From: Watersipora subatra
Lineage: Eukaryota > Bryozoa > Gymnolaemata > Cheilostomatida > Watersiporidae
Assembly (NCBI RefSeq): GCF_963576615.1
Contig: NC_088717.1
Location: 22,967,344 to 23,031,343 of the forward strand
Direction of reading: 5' to 3'
DNA: 64,000 bases
Part shown: piece by piece, positions 27,401-37,820 of the stretch
How positions within the stretch are numbered: position 1 is the stretch's first letter
Layout: every line of letters begins with the position of its first letter
Notes under the pieces: model-generated
What the model saw: only the letters and a program-made list of their open reading frames with translations
Told to the model about the DNA's origin: nothing
Databases searched by the model: none
Program-made: the position numbers and the translations under genes

Positions 27401-30400
27401 TCACAAGAGCAAACATGCCATAGTCTTCCATTTCCCTGTTTTGGGTCACTGACTCCACTGCGTCCAACATTTCCTGCACCAGAATAAGCAGCGAGCGTGT
27501 AACCTTTCAAAAACATCTAACGCTTGTCTCATTTTCCTACATGTCCGCCTCTCTGGATTTCCGTTGAGCTATGAAATATTCTTAATTAACTAAATGTGAA
27601 TAAAAACTGCTTTAAACTGATGAAAACTATTGAGGTGAAGAATTAAGCCCTTAGATTAGAATCTATTCTTTCGTGTAGAGACTTCTCTGGAGTTCAAGCT
27701 CCTAGAGGGCTTCTCCATTGCTTCACTTTTGGTCAATAATTAATACACATCAATTATTGTTCCATCAAAAAGTACTTCTAAAATTGCTAACTAACCGTTT
27801 CATTTAATGCGGAATATTTAAGTATGTCAATTCATTATTTAAAGTGTAATGAAGTATTTCGGTAAAAAATGTTTTATTTGAATTATTAATGCAGTTTACT
27901 CTAAGGCTTATCTGATAATTTAGTGAGTGAATCAATTTTAAAAAATCAATTCAATATTTCAATTATTAATGCGCAAATTTGACAAAAAAATTTGGTAATT
28001 TAATGCATAGTTTAATTTAATCACTGTTTAATTCATTAATTTGATTATAAATGCTAATATTTTACAACTTAATTTGTTAATTTACTGCATATTTATATTT
28101 GAACATGAATTAACTTGTTAATTTAATTTTTAACAGCATTGTTTTTAAAGTTAATGTGTTAATTTAATATATAAGTGGAGCAAAAACTAATCCATCTAAA
28201 TACAATTCTATATATTTAAATAAAAATTCTATACATTTATATAAATATTCTCTACATTTATATACATGTTCTATGTGGCTAATAGTGTCTTGTTAATACA
28301 TAATTGTGTTTGTAAGAAATAAGCAATAACTTATTCAATTGTAAACACAATTTAACAGCCAGAGTTGTAAACAATGATCTTAGAGGTAATTTGAATTTTA
28401 TACTATAAACTAATCTGATCAATATCTAATGATGGAACTTAAATCAGAAGACACAAATCAGTCAATTATTAGCAGAAGTAAGCTTGTGGCACACTGGGAA
28501 ATCTAGCTATTAGAGAGTTGTGTTCTCACAAACTGTACACCAGAAAAAAGACTGTTCAGCAGTGCTGGGCAGATTTTTAGGCCAGAAAAATGTAATTTAG
28601 GAGATGACACATTCAAAATGTTAATCAATTACCATAACAATTAGTGTTACTATTACCAGATCTAAATTGTTACAATTTAATTATTATATGAATATATAAC
28701 TTTTAACCATAGTTTACCCTGCCAGATGAACTTTTTCGCAGAGTTAAATTTCGTGAAAGTTGTCTTGTTATGCGTATCCGTGGACTAAATTATTGGCGGA
28801 TGAAGACATTCACAAACAAATTAATCTGTAAAAGCAGCTAGCAATAAAGTAAAACCTCCATGTGTGTATTTCACGTGTTTAGGTTTCTATTTAGCTAAGG
28901 AATTTATGTCGATCATGCTAAACTATACATTTTTGGCTGTATCTCGAGGTTTCCATGAATGTTCATCGATTTGGAGGCTTTTGGTGAACCAAAAAATTGT
29001 GGTAAGTTATGAGTTTTTTCACCGTAAATAATTGCAGAAAATATTTTTTTTCGATGATGACCCCGCATCGAACTCCGAATAACTTGTGCCAACCTTGAAC
29101 AATTCTGTAAAGAAGTGTGAAACATTGGCAATGAGCTTAACTCAAAGCCCCAGCGATGATTTAAATTTTTTTTAGAACTCAGCTACGTTTACTAACTCTG
29201 CCTAGCGGCTAGTTTTTAATTTTAGGTGGTAGTTATTCTCCCTTGCGTTAAAAAATAAAACTAATTATTCACGAATTTTAAAACTTTGCAGATTTAACTG
29301 CACGCGAACTTGTGAATTACTAAATTCATCAAATATTTTCATATTGCAGGGTATAATCTATATTGATTTTTTCCGAATATTTATTTTATATTTTTAACAC
29401 TAATTTTGGTTTGGCAAATCTATAGCCACTGTCCGGAACTGTGGTTAGTCCTATTTAGTGTTTTAATTGGGCCTTATATTTGCTAAGCCATGTTTATTAA
29501 GTTCTTCTGTGGTTACCAATCTCTGGGGCCAGGGCCAAGAAGACTGCTGACGCTAAGGTGAAGGACGAAAGGACCAAGCCGAGACCACTACCGGGTAAAC
29601 AACACGGCCTTCGGTCGGCTAAGGGTTGCGGACACGACCCTCGGTAATGCTTCCGGTCGGCTAAGGGTCATCTGTCAATTTGGCCCTACAACCAAGGGGC
29701 AGACCAAGCCAGGAGCTATATATGCCACAGAAGCGATCAATAGCAGAGCACCTGAAAGTCTCACACTATGCAGTTGGTTACATGCATATGTTTATTGAAT
29801 GTTTGACTGTAACTTTGTATGCGTAAATGTCTAATATGTCTAATAAAAGTATTTGCACATGAAGTTTATTTTACTTAACATATAACAACAGTTAACATTC
29901 TAACTTTCAAACTTCATATGAGAAAAGGGTTTTGTACAATTTAAATAAATTAAGAGAAAAGATAAAAACCGTGGAAAAGATTTTCAAACTTTTTCAAACG
30001 ACTGTAACTTTCAAAATTCATATCATGAGGAAACGTTTAGTGTAGGCCAAATAAATTAAGAAACAAAATAAAACAACTATAAAAGTGTTCAAATGTAAAG
30101 GTGAAATAATTAACAAGTAATGGCTAAACTAAATCTGCTTGGCTAAGATAAAAATAAAAGATGATTTGGGAATGATACAATTAAAATGAACTGAAAAAAC
30201 TAAATAAAAATCCTGATTACATTGAATTAATAATAACAATTTGTGCATAGAAGTGTGTGTGTATAAAAAGGTTAGTGTTCCAGCAGAAGCTATCCATTGA
30301 AACTTTGAATAGGATGATACTGATACCTCTCGATAATGGTACAAATGTAAAAATGAGATATCGAACTGTCTTTCTGTCTAGTACTTTGTCTGACCGAACG

Positions 30401-33400
30401 GGGAGAGAATGTAGGGGCTATCCAAACTTGACAATAAAATTGTCAGCAAGAAAAGTATTAGCCTTTACTGATTTAGCAATCAAACTTTACAAAAATCTGG
30501 AAATAAAAGTTTAACCCACATTTGAAATTGAAATAGAACATTAAAAAATTACGAATTTAAAAAATAGGTGATAGCAGCAAAAAATGAATTTTTAAACAAT
30601 TTCAAGAAACAGCAAATGCAAATGCATTGATTAATAATCAAAAGTACACATTTGTCGTGAATTTTTGCACTGTGTGCGTGTAGATATGGTATATAATAAG
30701 AGTAATGGAACGCTAAAGACTGTATAGCTCAGTGGTAAAGTGTGTGGTTTGAAACTTATAATCTGTTGCAATCTCAGTGAGTTCAAATATAGCCTGCAGC
30801 AAGCTTTTTATTCCAAGATATTAATAGCTACAAGTGGGCTGGCAGATGTCTAAACATACGACGACAAACTTTGAGATTTATATATTAATATATATATATA
30901 TATACATATATATACATACATATATATACACACATATATATTATATATACACAATATATACAGTGTGTATATAGTGATATGATGAAGATATGATATGATG
31001 AAGCACATATGTGCCTCAGTTGGTGCAAAAAAAGTTGAAAATAATTCACAACATGAAATGAAAACTTAATGCATAGTTTAATTTCGTTGCAACTATGGCT
31101 AACTAATACAATTATTAGTGAGATTATTGATTGAAATAAATTTGGTATTCTAATGGATAAATTAATTTATTACTATAATTTGTAATGCGAATATTTTTCA
31201 GCTACACATAATGTGATAATTCAATGAATAATTTAGTTTTTATACTGAATTTAACTAATTCCATTATTAATGCAATTGTTTTGGAAACTAAGTGGCTGCA
31301 ATTAGTTTTCAATGCAGTGGTGAAACTAATTTGACAATTTAATGAAAAGTTCAACTACATGTCAAATTTAATTATCAATGCATTATTTGTTTGACAAGCT
31401 TAATAATTCAAAGTTTAATTAGTTTTATACCAAAGTTAATTTGTTAACTTAATTATTAAAGAAAGAAGTTTCATAATTAACCTATAATTTAATGCATAAC
31501 TGAATTTAGACATAAAATAATTTGTTATCTCAATAATAATGCAAGTTCACAAACCCAAAATAGGTTAATTGAACCAGTGATGCAATCTTAAACTGTTAAT
31601 AAAGTATTAATTTAATCAGTAATGCAATCTTAAACTGTTAATAAATTATTAATTTAATCAGTAATGTAATCTTAAACTGTTAATAAATTATTAATTTACT
31701 CGGTAATGTAATCTTAAACCGTTAATAAATTATTAATTTAATCAGTAATGTAATCCTAAACTGCCAATAGATTACTACTTTAATAGCAATTTCTACCATC
31801 AGCCCAACCCTGGCTCAAGCATACCAGGTGTTCAACTGAATCACAAAAGAGATAGATCACACTCATAAAACATAGGTCTTGATTACCTACAACACAGGTG
31901 TCAATCAGATGGCCCGCGGGCCACATGTGGCCCGGCCCGTCATTTTATGTGGCCCGCGAGAGCTTAACTCATTCGCACCTGACCGGAGTTAACGCCCGTA
32001 TTTATAATGTTGCTAGGCACCCAACGAGAGTTATCTTACTTCTGAAATTTATCTATTCCTTGTAACGTTATTTTTAAGTTACATAATAATAATTTTGATT
32101 AGTCAGAAAGAAAGTTTTCTGGCTAAAAAAACAAACTTACAAATATGCCTCAATGATGTCTCTGGCTAAAGTTATAACTAGAGTACGACTCATATTTTGA
32201 CATCTGCTAAACCGAAAATCATCACGGCACATTAAAATTTATCGTTCGAGATCATTTTTTTCAACTCCAGAAGTAGATATGCAGATTCAGAAGAGGTAAT
32301 TCAGTGAGACTGCATAAATCAAATTGAAACATTATTTTTAATGTTTCAAAGTTTTTTTTAACTTTTAATTTAATCAATTCAAATCGTTATGCTCGAATAA
32401 AAATGCACATTTTAAGCTGTCACTCAAAGTCAAACTAAAGTTATTATTCAATCTCGATAGGATCATATTGATTCTTAGATTAATTTAAACAGTAATGTAA
32501 TGTTAAACTGTTAATAAATTATTAATTCAATCATTAATGTAATCCTAAACTGCCAATAAATCACTACTTCAATAGCAATTTCTACCATCAGCCCAACCCT
32601 GGCTCAAGCATACTAACTGTTCAACTGTATCAAAAAAGATAGATCACACTCACAAAACACAAGCCCTGATCGCTTATAAGATGTTACATGCATTTGGTAA
32701 GCTGTGCGACAAAAGAATAGAAATAGACACCTCCAAATAACAACATGATTTCCTATTAACCCTAGCTGTTCCTGACAATTGTGTCAGTAGTCTTGGTTAA
32801 ATTGTCCAACAATAGGAAGGCTTAAAACTTCTTAAATATATCTAAATACGCTCATAATTCAACTCGCAACAACGCATGGCAAACGTCACCAAATCCAAAA
32901 AAATGTTTTCACAGTTCGTCAGGTTGAAACCATAAAAATTCGCACAACTTAAAAAAAAGCGTCTAAGTCTTTACAGTTGCATCATATCTATCAATCACAT
33001 GTTCATCATCATTTTATTACTCAAAATAATCAGCCAAATTATAGTTTGTCTCATAAAAATCTTCATCTGCATCATCATCTGCATCCATGACATACAAACA
33101 AACAGGTCATATCAATTTTTTTCACGACATCGTCCTAGTGGAATTATTATTACGATGAAGGAAGTAAATAAATATATTTGCAAACGATTGAAAATGGAAG
33201 CAAAATTTCTGGTTTAACACCCGCCGCAAGAATTAATTTGATTGGTTCACACTGTCACTTAAAAACAGCATTTGTAAACAGATGTGTGGATGCCGGTATT
33301 CCGCCTGCTAGGGATTCTGACGCCCTATGCGATGCCACACCCTAGATAAGCTGGAATACAAGTTGTTAAGGTTCAAAGGGTTAACAAACAATTATGAAAA

Positions 33401-36400
33401 ACATAGATTTGATATCATACCTTGCTAGTTAGATTTTCTCTTGTTTCAACATCAAAATGGAGATGACCAAACATTTCCTGCATATGTTTAACATCTTGCT
33501 CTGATCCATGTCTGTAAGATGTCTCTCCATGAACATCATGGAACTCATTGTTGTTGATTATCAGCACTCTTCCTCGAGGGTTTGTCATCTTGTAGACCTG
33601 AGAGAGACTTACTAAATTATTGACCAAAAACTCATAGTAGAGATATTTATGATTATATAATGTTGAAAAATGTATGTAGATTAATTCCAAAGCTAGTTAT
33701 TTAATATGTTATCTTGAAAGCAATATATTTAACAAACAATGAGCACATATACAATTCTGACTACCTTAACAGGGTTGAATATTAGCTATAGCTACAATAA
33801 GATAGTAACTGCAGTAGTGAATATAGCACATGTAGTACTAAATCACTTGTACTACATATAAAATAGAGCTTTCAGTGAATGGATGAAAGAGATAAATGTA
33901 AAAGCTAAAAATAGATTTAAAACCACTACAAATATTTGAGTCCTATAAATAACTTTATTATCTTACAAAAAACCTTCAAAAATATTATCTTCTCGAAAAT
34001 CTGAATATTTTATTTCAAATAGTCAAACAAATGAGAATTTAAATTACTAATTGATACTATTTTAGTAATATATAGTTTATAACATAATTCAGGTACTTGC
34101 CGCGTCGGTGTTGTGGAACAAGTCTTTGATCTCTGCTTTATTTGTATAAGTCGGGCTGCCATCAGAGATAGCTTTACATACATCAACAAATGATAGGCCT
34201 ATCAGACTAGGGCTTCCATTGAAAGCAGAAGGGCGGGAAGAAGTAGTGCATGGTTGAATGATGCAAGACACTAAAACAAATAGAAGGGTAGATTTTTACA
34301 ACTTTTACACAATGACATACATGTAGTTACTACTTGTAGAAATAAGATTTAAAGAACTAGAATATGTCATCTTGCTATGATAATAAAAATGAACCTACTC
34401 AGTATTCTCTATGAAAGATTATTATTCAATAGTCTTTATTATCATAATAATAATACAACTTTATAAAAAGCCAGCGTGATTGGTTTAACTGAACAATGTT
34501 GTTAATGTAGGAAATCTGCCACATATGAATGCTAACCTGATGCTGTGGCTGTTTGTTTTGCTGACACGTATTCCTTGAGTTTCCTTTTCTTATCCTCTGA
34601 CAAAGGCTGACCTTCAAACAAAGTCAGAAATTAGTTGTATATCTTGTTTTTGAGTTGAATATAATCAAGTAGCAGAAATATTTACACTTACTTGGAAACT
34701 TGAAGACTGAAGACACAATTTCCCCGGTACATACTACATCTCTCATCTTTATGTCTCTAGGGTCTGGCTGCGCGCGTGAAAGAAGACTCCAAAAAGGATT
34801 GACGACCTTTTTTGGGTGCTGCTGACCAGTTAGTCTGCAGTGGGCGCAGTAAAAAATGCATACCAACGGAGTTGCTCTCCAGGTTTCTCGTAGATGTTTA
34901 ATGGCCACGTTGACAGTTTCTTTGAGATAGTTCCACGCTTCATAAAATTCTTCCACGTTAAAAGCAACAGTGGCTGTTATCTTTCCTGCTTTAGCATCGT
35001 GGGTAAAGTGAACTCGGGATTTATCAACTGCAATTGATACACCATTGTGATGCACGAGAGGTGTATTGTACGAGTCAGAGTACAGCTCCAAAAGCCTCAC
35101 TGTCAGCTCATGAAACACATACTGTGGAAGTGCCAATCCTTTACACAAAATATCTGTCTGAAACTGTAAGTCAAGCTTCGTCGTAGGCAAGGTTGATTGA
35201 AACCCTTGAGCAAAATGAGGAACTATGAATTTGGAATCGTCAATCGAGAGAGAACCAAACAAAATACGAAATTTTGAAAGAATTGCCAATGCCACCTTTT
35301 GCTCATCATCTCCAATAAATGCTGTCTCAGTTTTTATTAGGTAAGCCAGCAGCACCAAGCTGATCACTCCGGTGGCTTTAAACTGGCTCACAGACTCCTC
35401 AAACTCTTCTTCGCACAAAGGCCCAGTTTGAAATTTGCAGCTTTTGAAGTTTTCTCTTCGCTTGTCCCACTTGGAATCACCATCATGGTCATACAAGACA
35501 TTTAGCAAGTCTGTAACAGCAGATATCTTGTGGAAGACATGTTGATCTAGACCCTCAATGTCGTTGTACCAAAGAAGCTTACCACTCAGATGCAAGTATT
35601 TGATTATCACCTCTAGCTGCTTCTTTACAACACCATGTGACCCATGAACGTTGTCAAGCAGCGATTCAAAAGTAGTGAAATGTGACTTTAGAGTACTCAT
35701 CACATCTTCCACTTGTTTCCACAGTCGAGGCACCTCCGTGACATATCGTTGGCTTTGCTCCAACAGCTGAGCCCTCAGTCTTGTGAACTCGTCTGAATAT
35801 TCACGTCCTACTTCGAAAATCCTTTCTGGGGTGAACAGGTCTGTGTCTGCTCCAAAGCTTTTAATGCGGCAAAAATTTGCTTCCTCAAGTTGATTCTCTT
35901 CATCTCGAATCTCATTGCGTACTCCGTTGCAATATTGTAAAAGCTTCGTTTTTCCTGCTTCAAACTTTTCTTCATCCAATAAATCTTTGTGGGTCAATAC
36001 GAGAGCCGGGGGTAGCATGTTCGGATGCGCTATGTAAAGATGGGCCATCCAGTCGAAGAAAAGAGCTCGAACAGACATTTTTGGCCCAACTCTCTCCGAT
36101 TCTTTTACATACATATCCATATTGACTACCACGACTGGGATGCAATTTTCTCTGAGGGTCAGCCTATACGCGTGGTGGTAGATTTCTTGCCCTCCAAAGT
36201 CAATAAAATACAGAGATCTTTCACCAAATGAAACTTTTTCAAAGTTGAATACTTTTGTAGAAATTTGTTCTGGGGAGCTCAAATTTTCAGTTAGAATTCG
36301 TGACCCTTTCTGCATAGTCTTGATTAGACTGGTTTTGCCTGATCTGGATTGACCAATAACTGCAACAGTTGCAGATATCATCTTCTCCTTTCCTCCTGCC

Positions 36401-36661
36401 AGATCTTTGTAGTACTGCTGTATTGCAGAAACACCTTGCCATGCAACAATCCAAGGAGGGTTTTGTAGTGAGGCACAATCTACTAGCCACAAGTATCGTA
36501 GGTTGCTCAAAGATAGAATTTGAGAGCCAAGAGCAATTAGATTGTAATTGTATGTAAGATCCAGTGTGACCAGCTCCTTCAGCTCCCCTATCTCTGGAGG
36601 CAGTTTGTCAATTTTATTTGAGGAAAGGTTGAGATCTTTGAGCATCTTCAGTTTGCCAACA
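18346..36661 (-). CDS. LRR-Roc-COR GTPase fused to a caspase (eight exons placed, 5' end missing)
   Basis: Eight exons can be chained on the minus strand: 36661-34692, 34611-34537, 34270-34101, 33597-33421, 27473-27251, 27125-26925, 22260-22154 and 18489-18346. Each junction has a splice consensus and the codon phases agree across all seven introns, giving about 1,021 residues to a stop at 18,346-18,348. Domain order is LRR end, Roc GTPase, COR, a linker of about 80 residues, then caspase p20 and p10. All caspase key residues are visible: Arg in YRHGSEQD, His in MSHGQ, Cys in QACAG, Arg in ASIRDDRGS. The best resemblance for the caspase part is caspase-8 (VYKM..PRG.VLIINN). In known families the prodomain is CARD or DED; here a ROCO module takes its place. 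More LRR exons must lie upstream, but I did not find them. One junction uses a GC donor. The domains are solid; the fusion is inferred from phase and order. Confidence 0.8.
18490..20453. repeat. Intron sequence with an inverted dispersed repeat
   Basis: This is part of the last caspase intron. Sequence at about 19,530-19,870 is the reverse of 14,009-14,420, and 20,115-20,235 carries the CAAATAGAGG-type end also seen near 15,050. No exon is visible. Confidence 0.45.
20454..21720 (+). repeat. Long dispersed repeat with a tRNA-like block, copy 1
   Basis: It begins with a CTACCCGGCATTGCCCGGGT palindrome. The middle contains TTTTCAAACTTTTTCAGACA- and GTAACTTTCAAACTTCAT-type text. A tRNA-like block at about 21,545-21,620 has the A box TAGCTCAATGGTAGAGC and the B box GAGTTCCAATCC. 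The 3' end is CGACGACGG...CTTTGAGAAATATATAGAT. Copies at 29.9-30.9 kb and 39.4-41.4 kb have the same order of parts, so the tRNA-like part belongs to the unit. It lies in the last caspase intron. Confidence 0.6.
22154..22260 (-). CDS. Caspase small subunit core exon
   Basis: This 107-bp exon has the acceptor AATACTTCCAG and the donor GTGAGT. It reads YASIRDDRGSFLIANLVYGF and on to DTDVESLFKL. ASIRDDRGSFLI is the small-subunit signature (S-x-R-x-x-x-GS-x-F-I in the family), including the second S1-pocket arginine. The incoming base from the previous exon completes the first codon; the exit is phase 0. The gap to the previous exon is 4.7 kb and contains a piggyBac element and a MITE. Confidence 0.9.
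22490..22876. mobile_element. 387-bp MITE with TTAA target duplication
   Basis: TTAA at 22,486-22,489 and at 22,877-22,880 flank inverted ends of about 15-16 bp: AGCCCGGTTCCCATAT on the left, and ATATGGGAACCAGGCT on the right. The interior is GC-richer than its surroundings and non-coding. TTAA duplications are typical of the piggyBac superfamily. Its right TTAA is also the left TTAA of the piggyBac element next door. Confidence 0.75.
22881..26294 (+). mobile_element. piggyBac element inside a caspase intron
   Basis: TTAA lies at 22,877-22,880 and 26,295-26,298. The left end CTCTTTCGGGACG and the complement of the right end, CCCTTTAGCGACG, agree at 10 of 13 positions, and a piggyBac transposase lies within. 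No TTAA with a matching end occurs nearer to the transposase stop. The last kilobase contains three diverged copies of a ~350-bp unit (about 25,310, 25,690 and 26,050), recognisable by CAGCTTT, ATGCATATT and TTGCAAAC. A related piece lies near 19,960. The right boundary is less certain than the left. Confidence 0.55.
23154..24813 (+). pseudogene. piggyBac transposase with two frameshifts
   Basis: The start is taken at the ATG at 23,154 (MDGRDCSSSAKKVRLDED), followed by the acidic N terminus usual in the family. The catalytic core lies at 23,387-24,565, where all three aspartates of the DDD triad are visible: SIDE (residue 150 of that frame), LYMDNYY (231) and GGVDKSD (339). The cysteine-rich C-terminal domain (CKCCSRRNDDG, CLACGVSLCESC) continues to a stop at 24,811-24,813. 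The acidic part and the core are in different frames (shift near 23,390-23,415), as are the core and the Cys-rich tail (shift near 24,560). Otherwise the frame is open, so the copy is young but probably inactive. It lies opposite to the host gene. Confidence 0.88.
26925..27125 (-). CDS. Caspase inter-subunit linker and start of the small subunit
   Basis: This 201-bp exon has an acceptor ending TTTACAG and the donor GTAAGTG, with one base carried in and one out. It encodes the linker after the active site, with several Asp residues (for example PPTSDR and SMED) that could be cleavage points, and then MEDLIVIKASFN. That last part matches the strand that opens the small subunit (D-x-L-x-x-x-A/S). 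The piggyBac element sits in the intron that follows. Confidence 0.88.
27251..27473 (-). CDS. Caspase large subunit, catalytic His and Cys exon
   Basis: This 223-bp exon has the acceptor ATTCTGGTGCAG and the donor GTAAGA. It carries ALVIMSHGQEND with the catalytic histidine at exon residue 28, the block HMAGKPKMVIVQACAG with the catalytic cysteine at residue 72, and a GSD segment as in other caspases. The active-site pentapeptide is QACAG rather than the commoner QACRG, QACQG or QACGG; the fourth position varies among real caspases. AGKPK before the active site again matches caspase-8. One base carries over to the next exon. Confidence 0.94.
27474..29507. other. Left part of the 5.9-kb caspase intron
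   Basis: AT-rich and without exons that I can recognise. From about 27,880 to 28,160 it is dominated by irregular TTAATTTGTTAATTTA-like repeats, which resume at about 31,040-31,560. Confidence 0.5.
29508..29889 (+). repeat. Possible solo LTR
   Basis: This GC-richer block begins TGTGGTTACC and ends AACAACA, so it has TG...CA ends. It contains a TATA-like GCTATATATGCC near 29,720 and an AATAAAA signal near 29,840, in the order expected of an LTR. No matching second LTR, coding part or clean target duplication was found. Confidence 0.35.
29890..30890 (+). repeat. Long dispersed repeat with a tRNA-like block, copy 2
   Basis: Related to 20,454-21,720 and 39,390-41,410. It shares CTTTCAAACTTCATATGAG-type text, the tract AGTGTGTGTGTATAAAAAGG and TGATACTGATACCTC-type text with copy 3. 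The tRNA-like block at about 30,720-30,795 has the A box TAGCTCAGTGGTAAAGTG and the weaker B box GAGTTCAAATATAGCC. The tail is ACTTTGAGATTTATATAT, followed by a TA/CA microsatellite to about 30,965. Confidence 0.6.
31567..31760. repeat. Short tandem array, ~42-bp unit, about four copies
   Basis: The unit contains TTAAACTGTTAATAAATTAT followed by TAATTTAATCAGTAATG. The array and the sequence after it (to about 31,890) are partly repeated at 32,470-32,680. Confidence 0.7.
31740..32680. repeat. ~150-bp direct repeats flanking a hAT-like fragment
   Basis: About 31,740-31,890 and 32,525-32,670 are close direct copies; both contain ATCAGCCCAACCCTGGCTCA. Between them, 31,893-31,975 has the GGCCCGCGGGCCACATGTGG block that many hAT-type non-autonomous elements carry near their ends. 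The other hAT end is not found. A TTAA-bounded stretch (31,974 to 33,384) may overlap this, but its end similarity is weak. Confidence 0.45.
32681..33420. other. Intron remainder, non-coding
   Basis: This is the last part of the 5.9-kb intron before the first caspase exon (read on the minus strand). No gene or clear repeat is seen apart from the TTAA at 33,381-33,384. Confidence 0.4.
33421..33597 (-). CDS. Caspase large subunit, first exon
   Basis: This 177-bp phase-0 exon has the acceptor CTCTCTCAG and the donor GTATGA. It starts VYKMTNPRGRVLIINNNEF, which lines up with the opening of the caspase-8 large subunit (VYQMKSKPRGYCLIINN). The segment YRHGSEQDVKHMQEMFGHL carries the p20 arginine of the aspartate (S1) pocket and the usual R-x-G-x-x-x-D pattern. 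It ends ENLTSK and continues in the exon at 27,473 without a frame change. The intron after it is 5.9 kb. Confidence 0.93.
34101..34270 (-). CDS. Linker exon 2, pre-caspase segment
   Basis: This 170-bp exon follows the acceptor TTTGTTTTAG. It encodes a Ser/Thr/Pro-containing segment and ends in FHNTDA. The only donor that keeps the caspase frame is a GC donor, GACGCG|GCAAGT. The GT five bases further on would shift the frame. GC-AG introns are a known minor class with exactly this strong consensus. The segment occupies the place where initiator caspases have the linker before the large subunit. The Asp in NTDA could be a processing site, but that is inference. Confidence 0.65.
34537..34611 (-). 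CDS. Linker exon 1 between ROCO and caspase
   Basis: This 75-bp exon lies between the acceptor TTTGAAG and the donor GTTAGC. It reads SQPLSEDKKRKLKEYVSAKQ and a few more residues, a charged and probably helical linker. One base carries in and one base carries out, which fits both neighbours. The first codon is completed by the last base of the ROCO exon. No known domain is visible. Confidence 0.7.
34692..36661 (-). CDS. ROCO exon: LRR end, Roc GTPase, COR
   Basis: One 1,970-bp exon, entered through the acceptor TTATGTTGCAG and left through the donor GTAAGTG. It opens with about two LRRs (LKDLNLSSNKIDKLPPEIG). Counting from its first Met, the Roc GTPase has a P-loop GQSRSGKTS at residues 98-106, a switch II DFGGQE at 149-154 and THKD in place of NKxD at 218-221. 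A COR region follows from about residue 290, with KYLHLSGKLLWYNDIEGL near its start, and a cysteine-containing tail ends the exon. MFHAS1-type LRR-Roc-COR proteins are the nearest relatives I recognise. The Roc domain binds GTP and COR mediates dimerisation in the family. No kinase or ankyrin part is seen. The exon ends mid-codon (one base), which matches the next exon. Confidence 0.92.
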
Positions 36662-36808
36662 CTGCAACATAAAGTGTCTTAATACACAAATCTGGCCTAT
36701 TAGATGATATCACAAAGCTACAATTGTAAGTCAAAACATACATGTAAATGTGTTGATGGAAAAATATGTACCTAATATTATATTAGTCGTTTAGACTAGC
36801 AAGCAATA

Positions 36809-36904
36809 CTCGCTAGCTAAGAGATGATGAACTATGTAATCTCGCTAGCTAAAAGATGATGAACTATGTATTCTCGCTAGCTAAGAGATGATGAACTATG
36901 TAAT
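36809..36904. repeat. 32-bp tandem repeat, three copies
   Basis: Three adjacent units starting CTCGCTAGCTAA and containing GATGATGAACTATGTA differ at one or two positions. They lie in the intron just upstream of the ROCO exon. Confidence 0.85.
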
Positions 36905-37820
36905 CTGCTTTCTTGTTCAGGTTAGTTGTTAAAACATTCAATTGAAGAAACAAGAATGACTAACTGATTAGCGTTTTATATTACCATAACAGCACTAGTC
37001 AACTACTGTCACTCATGTGGTAGTATTTAGGGCAAGTGTCACATACATAGGCCATTTTTTTCTATCTTTTGTGATCATAATTTTCTGTCAATTAGTGAGC
37101 AAACATGTCCAGACATATATAAACATGACTTTTTTTATAATTGAATCTTCTATCATGATGATATGGGGCATACAAGTAGATTTTTCTGGTTTGGTGTGTG
37201 ATGCGTGGGACAATAGGTCATCTTCTCTCAAACTTTACCACTCATTCTGAAATAAGTATTGATTTTCTTCTGTAATCAACACAAGAGTAGATTTTTCAGC
37301 ACAGGTGTTTTTTCCTTTTGCAATTTTTCTTTACTGTTCAGGCGACCAAAGAGCAGTTTGTCCAGCGTTCCACAATTTTAGTGCATTTAGTTGCAGCCTG
37401 TTCTTCCTAAGCTTTCTGAGGTAAATCTTTTTTATTTATAATACAATTTTGGGCTGCTATGCACCAACCAAACTGAAAATATAGCAATTTTGTGTTTTAT
37501 AGGTACATGTAAATATTTGTGATGCATGGGAAATCTTTAATAATATGAAGGTGTCTGCCTTTAATTGAGATTTTATTTTGATACCCTGCATGTGAAAGCA
37601 ATGTTAGATATTCCATGACAAAAAGCCATTTTTTTAGAAAAATGAAAAATTGGAATTAATTTGCTAGGTTTTGTAACTCAGAACATGAAGTCTGTCAAGA
37701 TTACCCTACTGATACACACACTTGGCGTGATTCCGTCAAACCTTGAGATAGTCTTTAAACCAAATGTATGTTTTTAAAGTACGGTTACAAAGATTACATC
37801 GTATGGCCAACATGCTATAG

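Noticed and set aside
31974-33384. TTAA-bounded element
   Set aside because: The end similarity (CTCATTCGCACC against CCCTTTGAACCT) is too weak to define an element.
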